Below, one piece after another: positions 54,282 to 63,970 of a stretch of 64,000 nucleotides of DNA. The number at the start of each line of letters is the position of its first letter. The first letter of the stretch is position 1. The stretch lies in NCBI GenBank assembly GCA_004193555.1, contig RPGP01000001.1:586156-650155 (forward strand). Reading direction: 5' to 3'. The notes beneath the pieces are model-generated. The model searched no databases and was not told the origin of the DNA. It saw only the letters and a list, made by a program, of their open reading frames with translations. The position numbers were made by a program, and so were the translations under genes. This DNA is from Desulfobacteraceae bacterium Eth-SRB1. Its GTDB lineage: Bacteria; Desulfobacterota; Desulfobacteria; Desulfobacterales; ETH-SRB1.

Positions 54282-56831
54282 CTACTGTTTTGTTAAATGA
54301 TACGCGCCGTTACAGTCGTCATACGACCAGTTGCCTTCGATACGAGTATGGTCTTCACTTATCTGACCCACCGACCAGGTCGATCCATCATTCATGAAAG
54401 TCACAGTTGAATCGGATATTGAAACCGTCGTTCCATAATCCGGATATCCCCACCAGGTTGCATTTGTATCGGTTACAGTCATAGTCATCTGTCCATCGTT
54501 TTCACCGCAACTGTCAGTAAACGTACCGTTCCAGATGCCTTTCAGCCATTCCGGATTGGGTACAGGGGGTGTACAACCGGATGTAGTAGAGAACAGGGCA
54601 TTTGCGTCCTTGATATTGTTGTTGTTGCGGAGCGTATCCTCCTCATCGTACCCCTTTGCGCAGGTCGCATTCTTTATATTGACCGATCCCGCAACAGCGC
54701 CATAGGATTCCAGGTAAAAGGAATATGACCCATTGAACGATAATGTGTCGTTCTCCATGGTTGCCATCCCATTAAGCGTGTCCGTTTTCATGGTGGTAAT
54801 ATAAGTTTCGCTGCGTTTTTGATAAAATTTTGAGCTTTCCAGGCTGTTGGTCGATCGGTTGTATACCGCCGAGCCTTCATAGGATGCACTCAATGTCTGA
54901 ATGTTATTAGTATATTCCTTTACCGATTCCTCAAAAATCATATTGGTCAGATTCTCAGATGCATTGCTGAACGTACAGGTTGAGCTGCAGGTAGAGCCGG
55001 TTTTTGTCACATCCGTAGAGTTTTTCGTATAGACTCGCTCCACTGAGTTCGGTGCAAAACTCCACTTCACAGAGATTTCAGCATTTGTTTCCACAGGAAG
55101 TACTTCGATTGTGTGATTGTCTGCGTCGATCGTCACACCGGAAAGATCTTCGCTTCCACTGTAAAACACTGGATCGATGTCTTCGAGATAGCGATCAATA
55201 TTCTCGGTAATGATATCCTTCACATCATTGTCGATATTCAGCCCGAGAAACATCTCAATTCCGCTATAAACAATTTTCGTGTCAATATACCCGCGGACAC
55301 CAGGAAAATCCAGGCTGCCATCTTTAAGAATGGAGTACAATGTCTCATCCAGGATCATTTCCGTAGCGCCATCAGAGATAGTAATCTCCTCGGAATCGGT
55401 CACAGGCAGCGACAGGGACGGCATGCCGTCGGCGCTTACGTTTGACAGATCACTGTCCACGACAACAACTTCGGAAATGACGAAGCCTGCGGGTATCTTC
55501 ACGGTGACAGTATCGGATGCGGGAACTACAGTGAAGGCATCAAGAGTCATCACACCTTCTGCAGGGTCAGAGTCCATGTATCCCTTGATAATAACCGTCG
55601 GTCTGTCGAGCTGGCTCAGGCCTTCGATAGTTAATGTCTTTTCGGTAATATTATTGGTTTTGACAATTACAAAGGGCGCGGTCCAGATATTCATGTCAGC
55701 CGACACCGCGCCGCTGTTGATCCACACAGTGCCGTCGAAATAATAATAGACCAGACCGGTAAAGGAATTGTCCGGATCCGAAGTAACTGAACAGGTAAGC
55801 GACTGATCGGTTTTTTTAACACCGCTGTCTTTCGCAGTGACGTCCGCACCAAGAACGACCACATCGCCATTGTCTCTTATGCCTGAAAACTCCGGGATTT
55901 CAAGAATGCTCTGATAGGGTGTCACTGAGACCTCATAACCCGTCAGCGAGCTCGGTTCCACTGTAAATGTCAGAATCTGGTCTATTCCCGCGGAATTAAT
56001 ATTTGTAAGGATCACATCCTCGGCAGTTGCATCGTTTAGCGGGGTGGACACGACCATATCGCCTATAACCGAAACAGTCTTGCCTTGATAGGCGAGGGAG
56101 TCTGACAAGTCCTGGGTGCCGTCAGTGAAATCCAGGGCTGAACCTGACGGTATTCCCAGATCATCCCCGACCGACTCCAGGTCTTTCCGGGTGTTTTCAG
56201 CATCTATGATCTCTCCAACATTTGCTGCAACGGCTTGCAAGTTAGTCTTGTTACTGTTGGTCCCATCATCTAAAATACAAGTCTGAAATAACGTCACAGA
56301 ACCATCTGTGTTGCCAATGATGTTCGTAACATTAATATTGTCAATCCCTCCTACCACCTTTTCGTTAAGCTCTGTCAGATAATCTTTAAACGTGTCCGGT
56401 GTCGCATTCACCTGGTAAGAACTGGCCGAGGGAGCGCTGCTGCGGCTGCCGGCCGATGTCAGGGGGAAAAACATGGTGAACTCAAGAGAAACGCCCGGAT
56501 TGTCTACAGGATCGGATGTGCCCAGGGCGGTCGATCCCTCCACGACAATCATATACTCGGTGCCTGGATCAAGGATATATTCTATCCGGTATTCGCCATC
56601 TGCGTTGGTAATGCCGAATGGTTCTCCAGGGTTATATTTTCCGTCGTGGTTCAAGTCCAGAGAGACACGGGCATTAGCTATCGGTCCATCGCTCACCGTG
56701 CCTGAAATAACACTCATCACCGATGACGATCCGAATATCCCACCTCCACCTCCACCTCCGCATCCGGCAAGCAATACGAATATCCCAAAGAATGTCATCA
56801 TCGCCTCTAAAAACGCCTTTTTTCTATTCAT
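54282..56831 (-). CDS. large exported lipoprotein with carboxypeptidase-regulatory-like domain
   Basis: An 849-residue lipoprotein. The signal peptide ends in FVLLAGCGGGGGGG (lipobox LAGC followed by a Gly run). The first domain (about residues 38-110, ISGTVSDGPIANARVSLDLN then HDGKYNPGEPFGITNADGEY) is a carboxypeptidase-regulatory-like beta sandwich with a Ca-binding DxNxDG loop. The middle is beta-rich. The last 90 residues (WLKGIWNGTFTDSCGENDGQ) look like a small beta barrel. It follows the SecA paralogue by about 50 bases on the same strand with a GGAGGA site, so it is probably cotranscribed. It could be a substrate or a partner of the export cluster. Confidence 0.72.
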   Translation of the reverse strand: MNRKKAFLEAMMTFFGIFVLLAGCGGGGGGGIFGSSSVMSVISGTVSDGPIANARVSLDLNHDGKYNPGEPFGITNADGEYRIEYILDPGTEYMIVVEGSTALGTSDPVDNPGVSLEFTMFFPLTSAGSRSSAPSASSYQVNATPDTFKDYLTELNEKVVGGIDNINVTNIIGNTDGSVTLFQTCILDDGTNSNKTNLQAVAANVGEIIDAENTRKDLESVGDDLGIPSGSALDFTDGTQDLSDSLAYQGKTVSVIGDMVVSTPLNDATAEDVILTNINSAGIDQILTFTVEPSSLTGYEVSVTPYQSILEIPEFSGIRDNGDVVVLGADVTAKDSGVKKTDQSLTCSVTSDPDNSFTGLVYYYFDGTVWINSGAVSADMNIWTAPFVIVKTNNITEKTLTIEGLSQLDRPTVIIKGYMDSDPAEGVMTLDAFTVVPASDTVTVKIPAGFVISEVVVVDSDLSNVSADGMPSLSLPVTDSEEITISDGATEMILDETLYSILKDGSLDFPGVRGYIDTKIVYSGIEMFLGLNIDNDVKDIITENIDRYLEDIDPVFYSGSEDLSGVTIDADNHTIEVLPVETNAEISVKWSFAPNSVERVYTKNSTDVTKTGSTCSSTCTFSNASENLTNMIFEESVKEYTNNIQTLSASYEGSAVYNRSTNSLESSKFYQKRSETYITTMKTDTLNGMATMENDTLSFNGSYSFYLESYGAVAGSVNIKNATCAKGYDEEDTLRNNNNIKDANALFSTTSGCTPPVPNPEWLKGIWNGTFTDSCGENDGQMTMTVTDTNATWWGYPDYGTTVSISDSTVTFMNDGSTWSVGQISEDHTRIEGNWSYDDCNGAYHLTKQ

Positions 56832-56882
56832 GATTCCTCCACCCCGCCGCCTCGCCTGAACTCACGATGGCGGGCAGGTGTT

Positions 56883-58811
56883 TTAATGTTTTGTAAACGA
56901 TAGCATTTTATTGAGTTTCAAATCCTGGTACAGTATCTTTTTCCGCAGACGCGATCTCGATCTTTCGGCGCGATACTGAAAAAAAACATAGAAAAGCAAG
57001 GCCACCTTTTCTCCCAACCGGGTATCCATATTTTTTTTCAGCAACGCGACCAGCCAACTCGGAGAAAACCTGCAAATGACTTCATCATCCAGACTGGAGA
57101 TCATTTTGGCGCTTCCAGGCAATCCCTGACGCGCAGTACGACCAAAGAGCTGCATATCTACCCGGCGCGATTCATGTCGTTCCGTCGCAATCACATGCAG
57201 GCCACCGGCTTCAACCACATCACTGTCAAGCAGGATGTCGGTTCCGCGTCCCGCCATGTTGGTAGCAATTGTTATCTCTCCCTTCTTTCCCGCATGAGCG
57301 ATAATCATGGCTTCTTCTTCATGATGGAGGGCATTGAGTACGGTGGTTTCTACACCTGTTTCAACCAGCTTCCCATGCATGATTTCACTATCCTTGATGC
57401 TTCGTGTCCCCACCAGTACAGGTCTGCCCCTGGTTCGCTCACGCAAAATTGCCTCTATTACCGCATCCCATTTATGCTCGCTCGACGCAAACACCCTTTC
57501 AGGATAAAATTTCAGCACCTTGGTAACATGTGTCGGCAGTTCAACCATAACCAGCCTGTAAATACTCCAAAGCTCTTTTCCGATGTTCTGAAGCGTCCCG
57601 CTCATTCCGGCAAGATGTTTATATAACCTGAAAAACAGCTGAAAACTCATCTGTATATGCGACTCGGTCACATCGGTAAGTTCCAGGCCTTCTTTGGCTT
57701 CGACTGACTGATGAAGTCCGCCGCTCCAGTTCCGCCCTTCCATCATTCGTCCCGTTTTTTCATCGACAATAACAATCTTCCCCTCATGCACGACATAATG
57801 AACATCTTTGAAGTAAAAATGGCGCGCGATAAGCGCCTGTTTAATAAGATATTCCGAACGTTCATAGGAACTCCATATTGATGGCAGTGTTTCCAGCTCT
57901 TCCTCGATTTTTTTTTCACCCTTCGGGGTTATGGTGATATCAGATCGACTTTCCTGAACAGTATAATCCGTTCCCGAAGAAAGGGTACGTGCCAGAGACA
58001 GGGCCATCATAACTGCCTCTTTTAAAAGTCTGTTCTTGCCGGCTACCGAAATAATCAGAGGCACAGTCGCCTCATCAACCAGAACACTGTCGGCCTCGTC
58101 GATAATGGCCGTATGAAGTCCCCTCATGACCTTTTTATCCGGTCCGTTCATCGCCGCAATCTTATGGATTAATTCACTCCTTTCGGACGTTGCGGCATCC
58201 CCCACGGCAATCTTGTCCCGTAAAAAATCAGCTAACAATTCCTTGCTGGTCGAGTAGGTAATATCGCAATCATACGCTGCCTTACGCTCGCCCGGCTGCA
58301 TACCCGCGATGACATATCCCACGGATACGCTGCATCTCGTATATAACGGCCTCATAAGTTCGGCATCTCTTCTGGCGAGATAGTCATTGGAGGTAACAAC
58401 ATGACACGGGGATCCTTTCCATCCCGCCAGAATTGCCGCCACCGCCGCCGTTATTGTTTTTCCCTCACCCGTCTGCATTTGCATTGCATAATCCCCCTGA
58501 ATCAGGAGAGAACCCATAATCTGCTCGATATAGGGACGGATAGCAATACTTCTGACTACAGCTTCACAAATAAAACCTGTCGCTTGTAAAAGATCTGTTC
58601 CTTTTTTTCCGAGGCGTATTGACGTTCTATACTGCACAAGTTTATCATTCAGTTCTTTGTCGCTCAACACAGCCGCTGACAAGGAAACATCATATGCAAA
58701 TGTCGCCTTCCTTCTCAGCCGGGTGAGGGGAAAGGTTTTTCTTTTTAAAAAGCCATGTACATCATCCAAAAAACTGTCAAAGCCCTTCAAAATTTCCTGT
58801 TTCGCGATCAT
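56883..58811 (-). CDS. SecA-paralogue ATPase, short form
   Basis: A 642-residue SecA-family motor, shorter than housekeeping SecA (about 840-900 residues). Walker A is MQTGEGKTI (residues 112-120), the DEAD box is in IIDEADSVLVDEA, and the second motor domain has NMAGRGTDILL and LFGRTARQG. The N-terminal region begins with basic residues. The C-terminal zinc finger that binds SecB and lipid in SecA1 is missing. It follows the M50 protein gene by 3 bases. The likely role is a dedicated protein-export motor, similar in spirit to accessory SecA2 but in an unrelated context. Confidence 0.85.
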   Translation of the reverse strand: MIAKQEILKGFDSFLDDVHGFLKRKTFPLTRLRRKATFAYDVSLSAAVLSDKELNDKLVQYRTSIRLGKKGTDLLQATGFICEAVVRSIAIRPYIEQIMGSLLIQGDYAMQMQTGEGKTITAAVAAILAGWKGSPCHVVTSNDYLARRDAELMRPLYTRCSVSVGYVIAGMQPGERKAAYDCDITYSTSKELLADFLRDKIAVGDAATSERSELIHKIAAMNGPDKKVMRGLHTAIIDEADSVLVDEATVPLIISVAGKNRLLKEAVMMALSLARTLSSGTDYTVQESRSDITITPKGEKKIEEELETLPSIWSSYERSEYLIKQALIARHFYFKDVHYVVHEGKIVIVDEKTGRMMEGRNWSGGLHQSVEAKEGLELTDVTESHIQMSFQLFFRLYKHLAGMSGTLQNIGKELWSIYRLVMVELPTHVTKVLKFYPERVFASSEHKWDAVIEAILRERTRGRPVLVGTRSIKDSEIMHGKLVETGVETTVLNALHHEEEAMIIAHAGKKGEITIATNMAGRGTDILLDSDVVEAGGLHVIATERHESRRVDMQLFGRTARQGLPGSAKMISSLDDEVICRFSPSWLVALLKKNMDTRLGEKVALLFYVFFQYRAERSRSRLRKKILYQDLKLNKMLSFTKH

Positions 58812-58814
58812 GGG

Positions 58815-60974
58815 CTAAATTTTGTATCTTTTTTGAATTGTCTGTTTGACCAACCTGTACCCTTGTACAGATAAAGGCTCCGGTGGCAGTGTTAATCGCA
58901 AGACACCTGAACGACCGTGCAATAACGTCAAAAAAGTCGGGCTATCCGATGCCACTATTCTACCATTTATCTCAAAAAATGGCTCTGTTACCTTCTTACC
59001 GGTTTTTTCACTTGAAGAGACAGAGATATCACCTCCTCCAAACCATCCGAGCGCGGCGGAAGGCAATTCTTCCCTTTGATATGGAATCACAACTATTTCA
59101 TCAATCTTCAAATTCTTGTTCGCGTTACCATAGAGTTTTATTTCGTTTTTAAACTGTCTTTCTCTAAACAGGTCAAAGGCCTGTTTCTGGGAAACAATAG
59201 CATAAAATCTGAAATCGTGGTCAGTAATCAGCGAACCAATCTGCGTTTGCCGTCTAAGCCACCTCCCTTTCAACAACTCAATATCGGGTGAGACAAAGAC
59301 TCCTGAACTCTGCGCGCTCACGGTCAGATCTTTTTTTCTCTGCTCCAAAACCTTCAATTCTTCATTTAATACTTTCTCCCGTTCCAGAAGAGGTTTTACA
59401 TCGGCTACCGCATTTAAGATAGCCTTTTGCTTTAAGATTCTGGTTTGGAACAATCCTTCATCAACTACTTTTATTTGCAGGGTTAATTCGTAATTGGAAA
59501 GTCTGGCGATAACGTCGCCTCTTTGCACAAAGTCACCACTCTCGAAATATATATTCTCCAATTTTCCTTCCGTTGTCGCATAAATTTTAGAATACTCCCC
59601 GGATTCTACGATACCGGGGGCGCGAATGGTATAAGAGACAGGATACAATCCGATAAACCCGCATAAAGTAACCGCGATAACCGCTGAAATGATAACCGCC
59701 CTTTTTCGGGTTTTTGAAAGTTCCGGACTGGTGGCAAGATAGACAATAAGCTTTTTTAAGGGTATCAGTATTCCGGCAAAAATAGAAATAATCGCTATTA
59801 TAAAACCAAGAACAAAGAGCTTATCGGCAACAAACAGGACAATGACTATCGTCAGAAAAATTCGGTAGATTAAACTACATACTCCATACAGAGCAAGCCA
59901 TGCGGCTTCTTCAGGTTTTTCCGATGGACTCACAGCATATTCGACATGAAACAAATATTTTTCCGCCCAATACATCCACTGCTGGCGTGCCCGCTGGTAG
60001 AGATTTGGAATTTCCAACACATCGGATGCAATATAATAGGCATCGAAACGTATAAGGGGGTTGCCGTTGAACAACACACTTGATACCGAACCGACAATCA
60101 TTATATTGAACGCCAGACTGTGAAGCAGACCGTCACCGGTATGTGCCCACACCATCGCCGCGATGGCGGCAAAAAAGAGATCAGCCATCATGCCGGCGGA
60201 ACCTACCAGAACACGCTTCCATCGATCTTGAAAAAACCAGCTCGTGGTGGCATCCATATATGGCAATGGAGTGAAGACCAGAAACATGACGCCCAGGGTG
60301 GGGACGGAACCACCAAAACGTTTGTTGGTCATTGCATGCCCCAGTTCATGAAAACACTTTAAAAGCGCAAGCGCAAGATAGACAAAGATAAGGTTGGAAG
60401 GGGAAAGAATGCTCTGCGTCTGGTCATATACCTCACCAAAGTTTTCAATAACCGCCTTCGCCCCGAAAAGAACGACAATTGACCAGAGGCATAATCCCTT
60501 GACATTGAATATTACTTTAATAAACGGTAAGATTCCGGTCAGCCATCTATTCGGATTCCACAGGGGAATTTTAATGGCAATAATCGAAAAAATCTTGCTC
60601 TTCAATTCCTTTTGCTTTTTTTCGCGGTGCCTTTCAAAAACAAATTCGTTATTGGGAGGGTTTTTTAAATACAACAGGTTATTGGCATGCAGTTGAGATA
60701 AAAGGCCTATGATATCATCTTGCGAAGGGGCTTTATCTTTATGGATTTCCAGGCATTCTTCCCACACATCCTGCACCGTTTTGTAGGGTGTCATCCTGGC
60801 GACAAAAAAATATGTCGCCGGGTTAATTCGAAAGTAGTTGCTATTGAATGAATCCTGCAAAACATACCACAGATCTCCTCGATAATACTGTTTTTGCACA
60901 TCGACGGTATTGAGCAGACCGGCCCGAATATACGCCACCTTATACCAGGATTCACTGAAGAGATTGCCTCTCAT
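58815..60974 (-). CDS. M50-family membrane metalloprotease fused to a HlyD-like adaptor domain
   Basis: A 719-residue membrane protein. The N-terminal 110 residues resemble a PqqD-like winged helix (LWYVLQDSFNSNYFRINPAT). An M50 site-2-protease-like core follows, with zinc motif HELGH (209-213) and the second motif NGNPLIRFDAYYIASD, where the Gly after Asp is Ala but Asp311 is kept. Several membrane helices surround it. From about residue 440 it continues as a HlyD-type adaptor (lipoyl-like segment IRAPGIVESGEYSKIYATTE, then a coiled coil and barrel). Start and stop are nearly contiguous with both neighbours, so the operon is tight. The combination suggests processing or anchoring of an exported protein. 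Confidence 0.8.
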   Translation of the reverse strand: MRGNLFSESWYKVAYIRAGLLNTVDVQKQYYRGDLWYVLQDSFNSNYFRINPATYFFVARMTPYKTVQDVWEECLEIHKDKAPSQDDIIGLLSQLHANNLLYLKNPPNNEFVFERHREKKQKELKSKIFSIIAIKIPLWNPNRWLTGILPFIKVIFNVKGLCLWSIVVLFGAKAVIENFGEVYDQTQSILSPSNLIFVYLALALLKCFHELGHAMTNKRFGGSVPTLGVMFLVFTPLPYMDATTSWFFQDRWKRVLVGSAGMMADLFFAAIAAMVWAHTGDGLLHSLAFNIMIVGSVSSVLFNGNPLIRFDAYYIASDVLEIPNLYQRARQQWMYWAEKYLFHVEYAVSPSEKPEEAAWLALYGVCSLIYRIFLTIVIVLFVADKLFVLGFIIAIISIFAGILIPLKKLIVYLATSPELSKTRKRAVIISAVIAVTLCGFIGLYPVSYTIRAPGIVESGEYSKIYATTEGKLENIYFESGDFVQRGDVIARLSNYELTLQIKVVDEGLFQTRILKQKAILNAVADVKPLLEREKVLNEELKVLEQRKKDLTVSAQSSGVFVSPDIELLKGRWLRRQTQIGSLITDHDFRFYAIVSQKQAFDLFRERQFKNEIKLYGNANKNLKIDEIVVIPYQREELPSAALGWFGGGDISVSSSEKTGKKVTEPFFEINGRIVASDSPTFLTLLHGRSGVLRLTLPPEPLSVQGYRLVKQTIQKRYKI

Positions 60975-60975
60975 G

Positions 60976-62853
60976 TTACCACCAGAAATACATTCGAATA
61001 AATTCCGTGAAACGATGGGTTAGAATCCAAATGATTTTTCTTTCTCCTGCGTTGAATTTTGCAATACCGCTCATTCCCGGACGCCACCATGACTGCGGCT
61101 CGTCATCGATGATGGTCTTTATGACAAACACATTTCCCTCACGCTGATCAACTTCCGCCATGGGTATAAGTTTATCGAATGTAATATCAAAGGTGTCATT
61201 CGGCTTGCTCAGTAATATCAGATGGCCCTTAGCCCCCTGGGTAATCTGATCGATATCACGTTCGCTAACTTTGACGCTTGCATACATCGCATCGACCTTT
61301 GCAATTTTTAACAGAATATCCCCTTTGGAAACCGGTGAGCCTAACAACTTTCGTTTGTCCCCCTCAACCACAATGCCGTCAAACGGCGCTTTAATACCGG
61401 CCTGTTCAATATAATACCGCACCTTATCCAACCCGGCCTGTGCTTCATTAAATTTTGACTGCGCAATCTGCATATCCGCAAAGGTTTCGTTTGCCCGGTG
61501 TTTTTCAACTTCGCGCGCGTAAGAAACCTTTTTCGCCGACTCCTGTGTCTCTTTCAATACAAGTTCCTGTGTATCCAGTTTCAGGAGCAAATTCCCCTTG
61601 GCAACTCTATCACCTTCATGTACTTTTACATCGGAAATCAGCCCGTCATAGGGCGCAGATATATAACGTACCGCGTCGGTTTTAAGTACAGCGCTTCCCT
61701 CGACTTTGTAATCCCACACCCCGATAATACTGTAAAGAAAGACCATCGATATAACAATTGCCATTGCTTTTAAGAGACTATGTTCCACTCCCAGCAAAGA
61801 GTCCAACGTTTCCCTGCATCGCAGAACGACGCGACTGCCCACCCAGCGATCGTTGAAATATAATACGTTCATCCAGGGAACAATTTGATTGAGTATTAAT
61901 TTGATTGTATCGATCTCGGTGGCGGTCAGGCTGGAGTCTTGTTTCTCGCAGGTCACAACGGCAACAATCGTACCATTTAAAAACACGGGGATTGTCACAA
62001 CCTGGTGTAAACTGAGTTTTCTCAGATAATTTTGATGTGTTCTGTCGACTATGAAATGATTGTCGATTTCAGGACAGGCCACTGTTTCGTTCTGTTCATA
62101 AGCTTCTTCAAACAATCCTTCCAGCGTGTGCACCTCTTCGCTATGCTCCTTGAAATCCTCCAGATTGCTGATTGCCACCATTCGAATATAGGAACCTTTT
62201 TTCCACCCCATACTCACTTGAGAACAATTAAATCGAGAGGCAATTTCATTGACCAGCGTCATGCAGGACAACAGAAATTTCTCTTTATCCATTATCCTGC
62301 CGGCAACTTCCAGAGCATTGACCAGCAGTGGATTTGCTGCGTCGCTCCCTTCAACATTTGATTGTTGTTTACGGATATAATAGTGTAAAGGAATATCGCT
62401 GATAAGCTGTGCTCGAACAACCACATCGTTAAACTGCCGGGCGTTCTCCCTGTCGGCAACTAAAAGAAGGGCCGCCTCATCATCATGAGTATTACCGGCA
62501 TCTATTTTAATAACCAGGGCAACAGGAAGAGAGATACGGGGAAGAGCCATATCTAACCGCTCATAGGCAAAACCGTTTTGACAGGCCCTCTCCACCAGAT
62601 TGAGCGCCGCCGCGAAAAAACTTTCTTTATCCGATGTCATGGCTTCGTTGCTGTAAAATTCCTGGCGCACACGCCAGTCGTTACTCCTTTTTGTCATAAA
62701 AAACACAGCCGGAGATTTACACAAAACAGAGACGTCGGAGAGCAGAATCTCCCAGAATTCAGTTTCATCCCCTTCATGAAAGCGCAATGACTTGAGATTT
62801 TCTAATATTGCCCTTCCGTTTTCCTGAGGACCTTTTTGATTTGTTTCAACCAT
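60976..62853 (-). CDS. GAF-domain protein fused to a HlyD-like membrane adaptor
   Basis: A 625-residue fusion. The N-terminal half is cytoplasmic, with a GAF-like domain (about residues 190-340, FLLSCMTLVNEIASRFNCSQ and TIPVFLNGTIVAVVTCEKQD). One membrane helix (about 368-388) leads to a periplasmic HlyD adaptor: a lipoyl half ISAPYDGLISDVKVHEGDRV, a coiled coil, and a second half IKAPFDGIVVEGDKRKLLGS. The GAF part could sense a small molecule or bind the SecA or M50 partners. It ends one base before the M50 gene start. Confidence 0.8.
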   Translation of the reverse strand: MVETNQKGPQENGRAILENLKSLRFHEGDETEFWEILLSDVSVLCKSPAVFFMTKRSNDWRVRQEFYSNEAMTSDKESFFAAALNLVERACQNGFAYERLDMALPRISLPVALVIKIDAGNTHDDEAALLLVADRENARQFNDVVVRAQLISDIPLHYYIRKQQSNVEGSDAANPLLVNALEVAGRIMDKEKFLLSCMTLVNEIASRFNCSQVSMGWKKGSYIRMVAISNLEDFKEHSEEVHTLEGLFEEAYEQNETVACPEIDNHFIVDRTHQNYLRKLSLHQVVTIPVFLNGTIVAVVTCEKQDSSLTATEIDTIKLILNQIVPWMNVLYFNDRWVGSRVVLRCRETLDSLLGVEHSLLKAMAIVISMVFLYSIIGVWDYKVEGSAVLKTDAVRYISAPYDGLISDVKVHEGDRVAKGNLLLKLDTQELVLKETQESAKKVSYAREVEKHRANETFADMQIAQSKFNEAQAGLDKVRYYIEQAGIKAPFDGIVVEGDKRKLLGSPVSKGDILLKIAKVDAMYASVKVSERDIDQITQGAKGHLILLSKPNDTFDITFDKLIPMAEVDQREGNVFVIKTIIDDEPQSWWRPGMSGIAKFNAGERKIIWILTHRFTEFIRMYFWW

Positions 62854-63000
62854 GTATTCTTTCGCTGTAATAAGTAGTCAGGCTGAAGCTGTTTAGGCTG
62901 AAGGAGTCAGAAAAACATGATTGCTCGTACGTTGGCGGAAATACCTGATTCTTGCACCAAACATGGCTTTAAAATGCGCTTTTCCCTATCAGTCTTCAGC

Positions 63001-63019
63001 CTTCAGCCTATCCACCTGA
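63001..63019. repeat. inverted copy of the TCAGGTGGATAGGCTGAAG repeat
   Basis: CTTCAGCCTATCCACCTGA, the reverse complement of the copies at 29541 and 49568. Another near-copy is at 63867-63885, so two of the same type flank the HlyD gene. Facing it at 62878-62910 are CAGGCTGAAG units. Confidence 0.6.
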
Positions 63020-63023
63020 ATAG

Positions 63024-63827
63024 TTACTTAAAACTTATAGTTGCCAGCCCCCCGGGGATAACCTTGCCGCTCTTGTTTTCAAATTCAACCTTGACCTTGA
63101 CCAGTCCGCTCGCTTTATCCGCAACAGAAGAAACAAACACAACCGTCCCTTTCTTGATGCTTATACCCTCGCCTTCACTCACACCGATCGACACAATGTC
63201 TCCTTTTCTCAGAGTGCGCGCATATTGTTCGTCAATATTAAAATCAACATAACAATCCGACGTATCGACCACAGTTACAATCATTTCACCCGCTTTAGCC
63301 CACTCACCCTCTTCACGTTTTATGACCGTCACCATACCGTTAATAGGGGAAGTCAATACATATCGGGCCAGAACCTCCCTGGAAATTTCATATTCAATAT
63401 GTTCCTGTTTTTTTTTAGCTTCAGCGACATTTATTTTGCCGCTCAAACTGTGATACTGCATCTCAAGATTTTTTACTTCATCATGACTGACAGAAGCTGT
63501 TTCTTCATAAAGCCGCCTGGCGGAATCGAGCAGTGATTTAATAATAACGAGATTTTCTTTGTTCGATTCAATTTCGGCATTGTCATAATAAATCTTTTTT
63601 CTCCGTTCAACTTCCAGTCGTTGCAGCGTATTGTCAAGCTTGAGAAGCTTGTCTTTGCTACGCACGCAATCTCCCTCTTTTACAAATATTGTTGATATGA
63701 TGCCATCAATGGACATCACAAGTTCAATCTCGTAAACGGGGATAACAATCCCCTCATATCTGACAGAAGCAACTGCCTGATTTGCTCCCAGAAAAATAAA
63801 CAGGAATAGAATGATCAGTTTCTTCAT
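63024..63827 (-). CDS. HlyD-family periplasmic adaptor protein
   Basis: A 267-residue exported adaptor. The signal peptide is MKKLIILFLFIFLGANQAVA. The lipoyl-like half (VIPVYEIELVMSIDGIISTI), a helical hairpin (about residues 75-135) and the barrel follow. ATG 63827 is favoured by AAGGAA upstream; a frame start at 63845 is possible. It is the first gene in view of the adaptor/protease/SecA cluster, with a 170-base repeat-containing gap before the GAF-HlyD gene. An outer-membrane channel gene, if any, would be outside the window. Confidence 0.82.
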   Translation of the reverse strand: MKKLIILFLFIFLGANQAVASVRYEGIVIPVYEIELVMSIDGIISTIFVKEGDCVRSKDKLLKLDNTLQRLEVERRKKIYYDNAEIESNKENLVIIKSLLDSARRLYEETASVSHDEVKNLEMQYHSLSGKINVAEAKKKQEHIEYEISREVLARYVLTSPINGMVTVIKREEGEWAKAGEMIVTVVDTSDCYVDFNIDEQYARTLRKGDIVSIGVSEGEGISIKKGTVVFVSSVADKASGLVKVKVEFENKSGKVIPGGLATISFK

Positions 63828-63970
63828 ATGGTTTCCTTGTTGCATGATGAGCTATTCCGGCCACGGCTTCAGTCTATCCACCTGAGTAGTTAGTGCCTGA
63901 ACGAAAAGTCACTTATTCAATTTTGTTGGGTTTTGCTTCATTATTTTATGAATTGTAAATTCTTGATCTT

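Noticed and set aside
55279-55743. 154-codon plus-strand frame inside the large lipoprotein gene
   Set aside because: It is antisense to a gene with signal peptide, ribosome-binding site and recognisable domains; its peptide has no family-like pattern.
57174-57626. 150-codon plus-strand frame inside the SecA-like gene
   Set aside because: Antisense shadow of conserved SecA motifs; no ribosome-binding site or recognisable domain.
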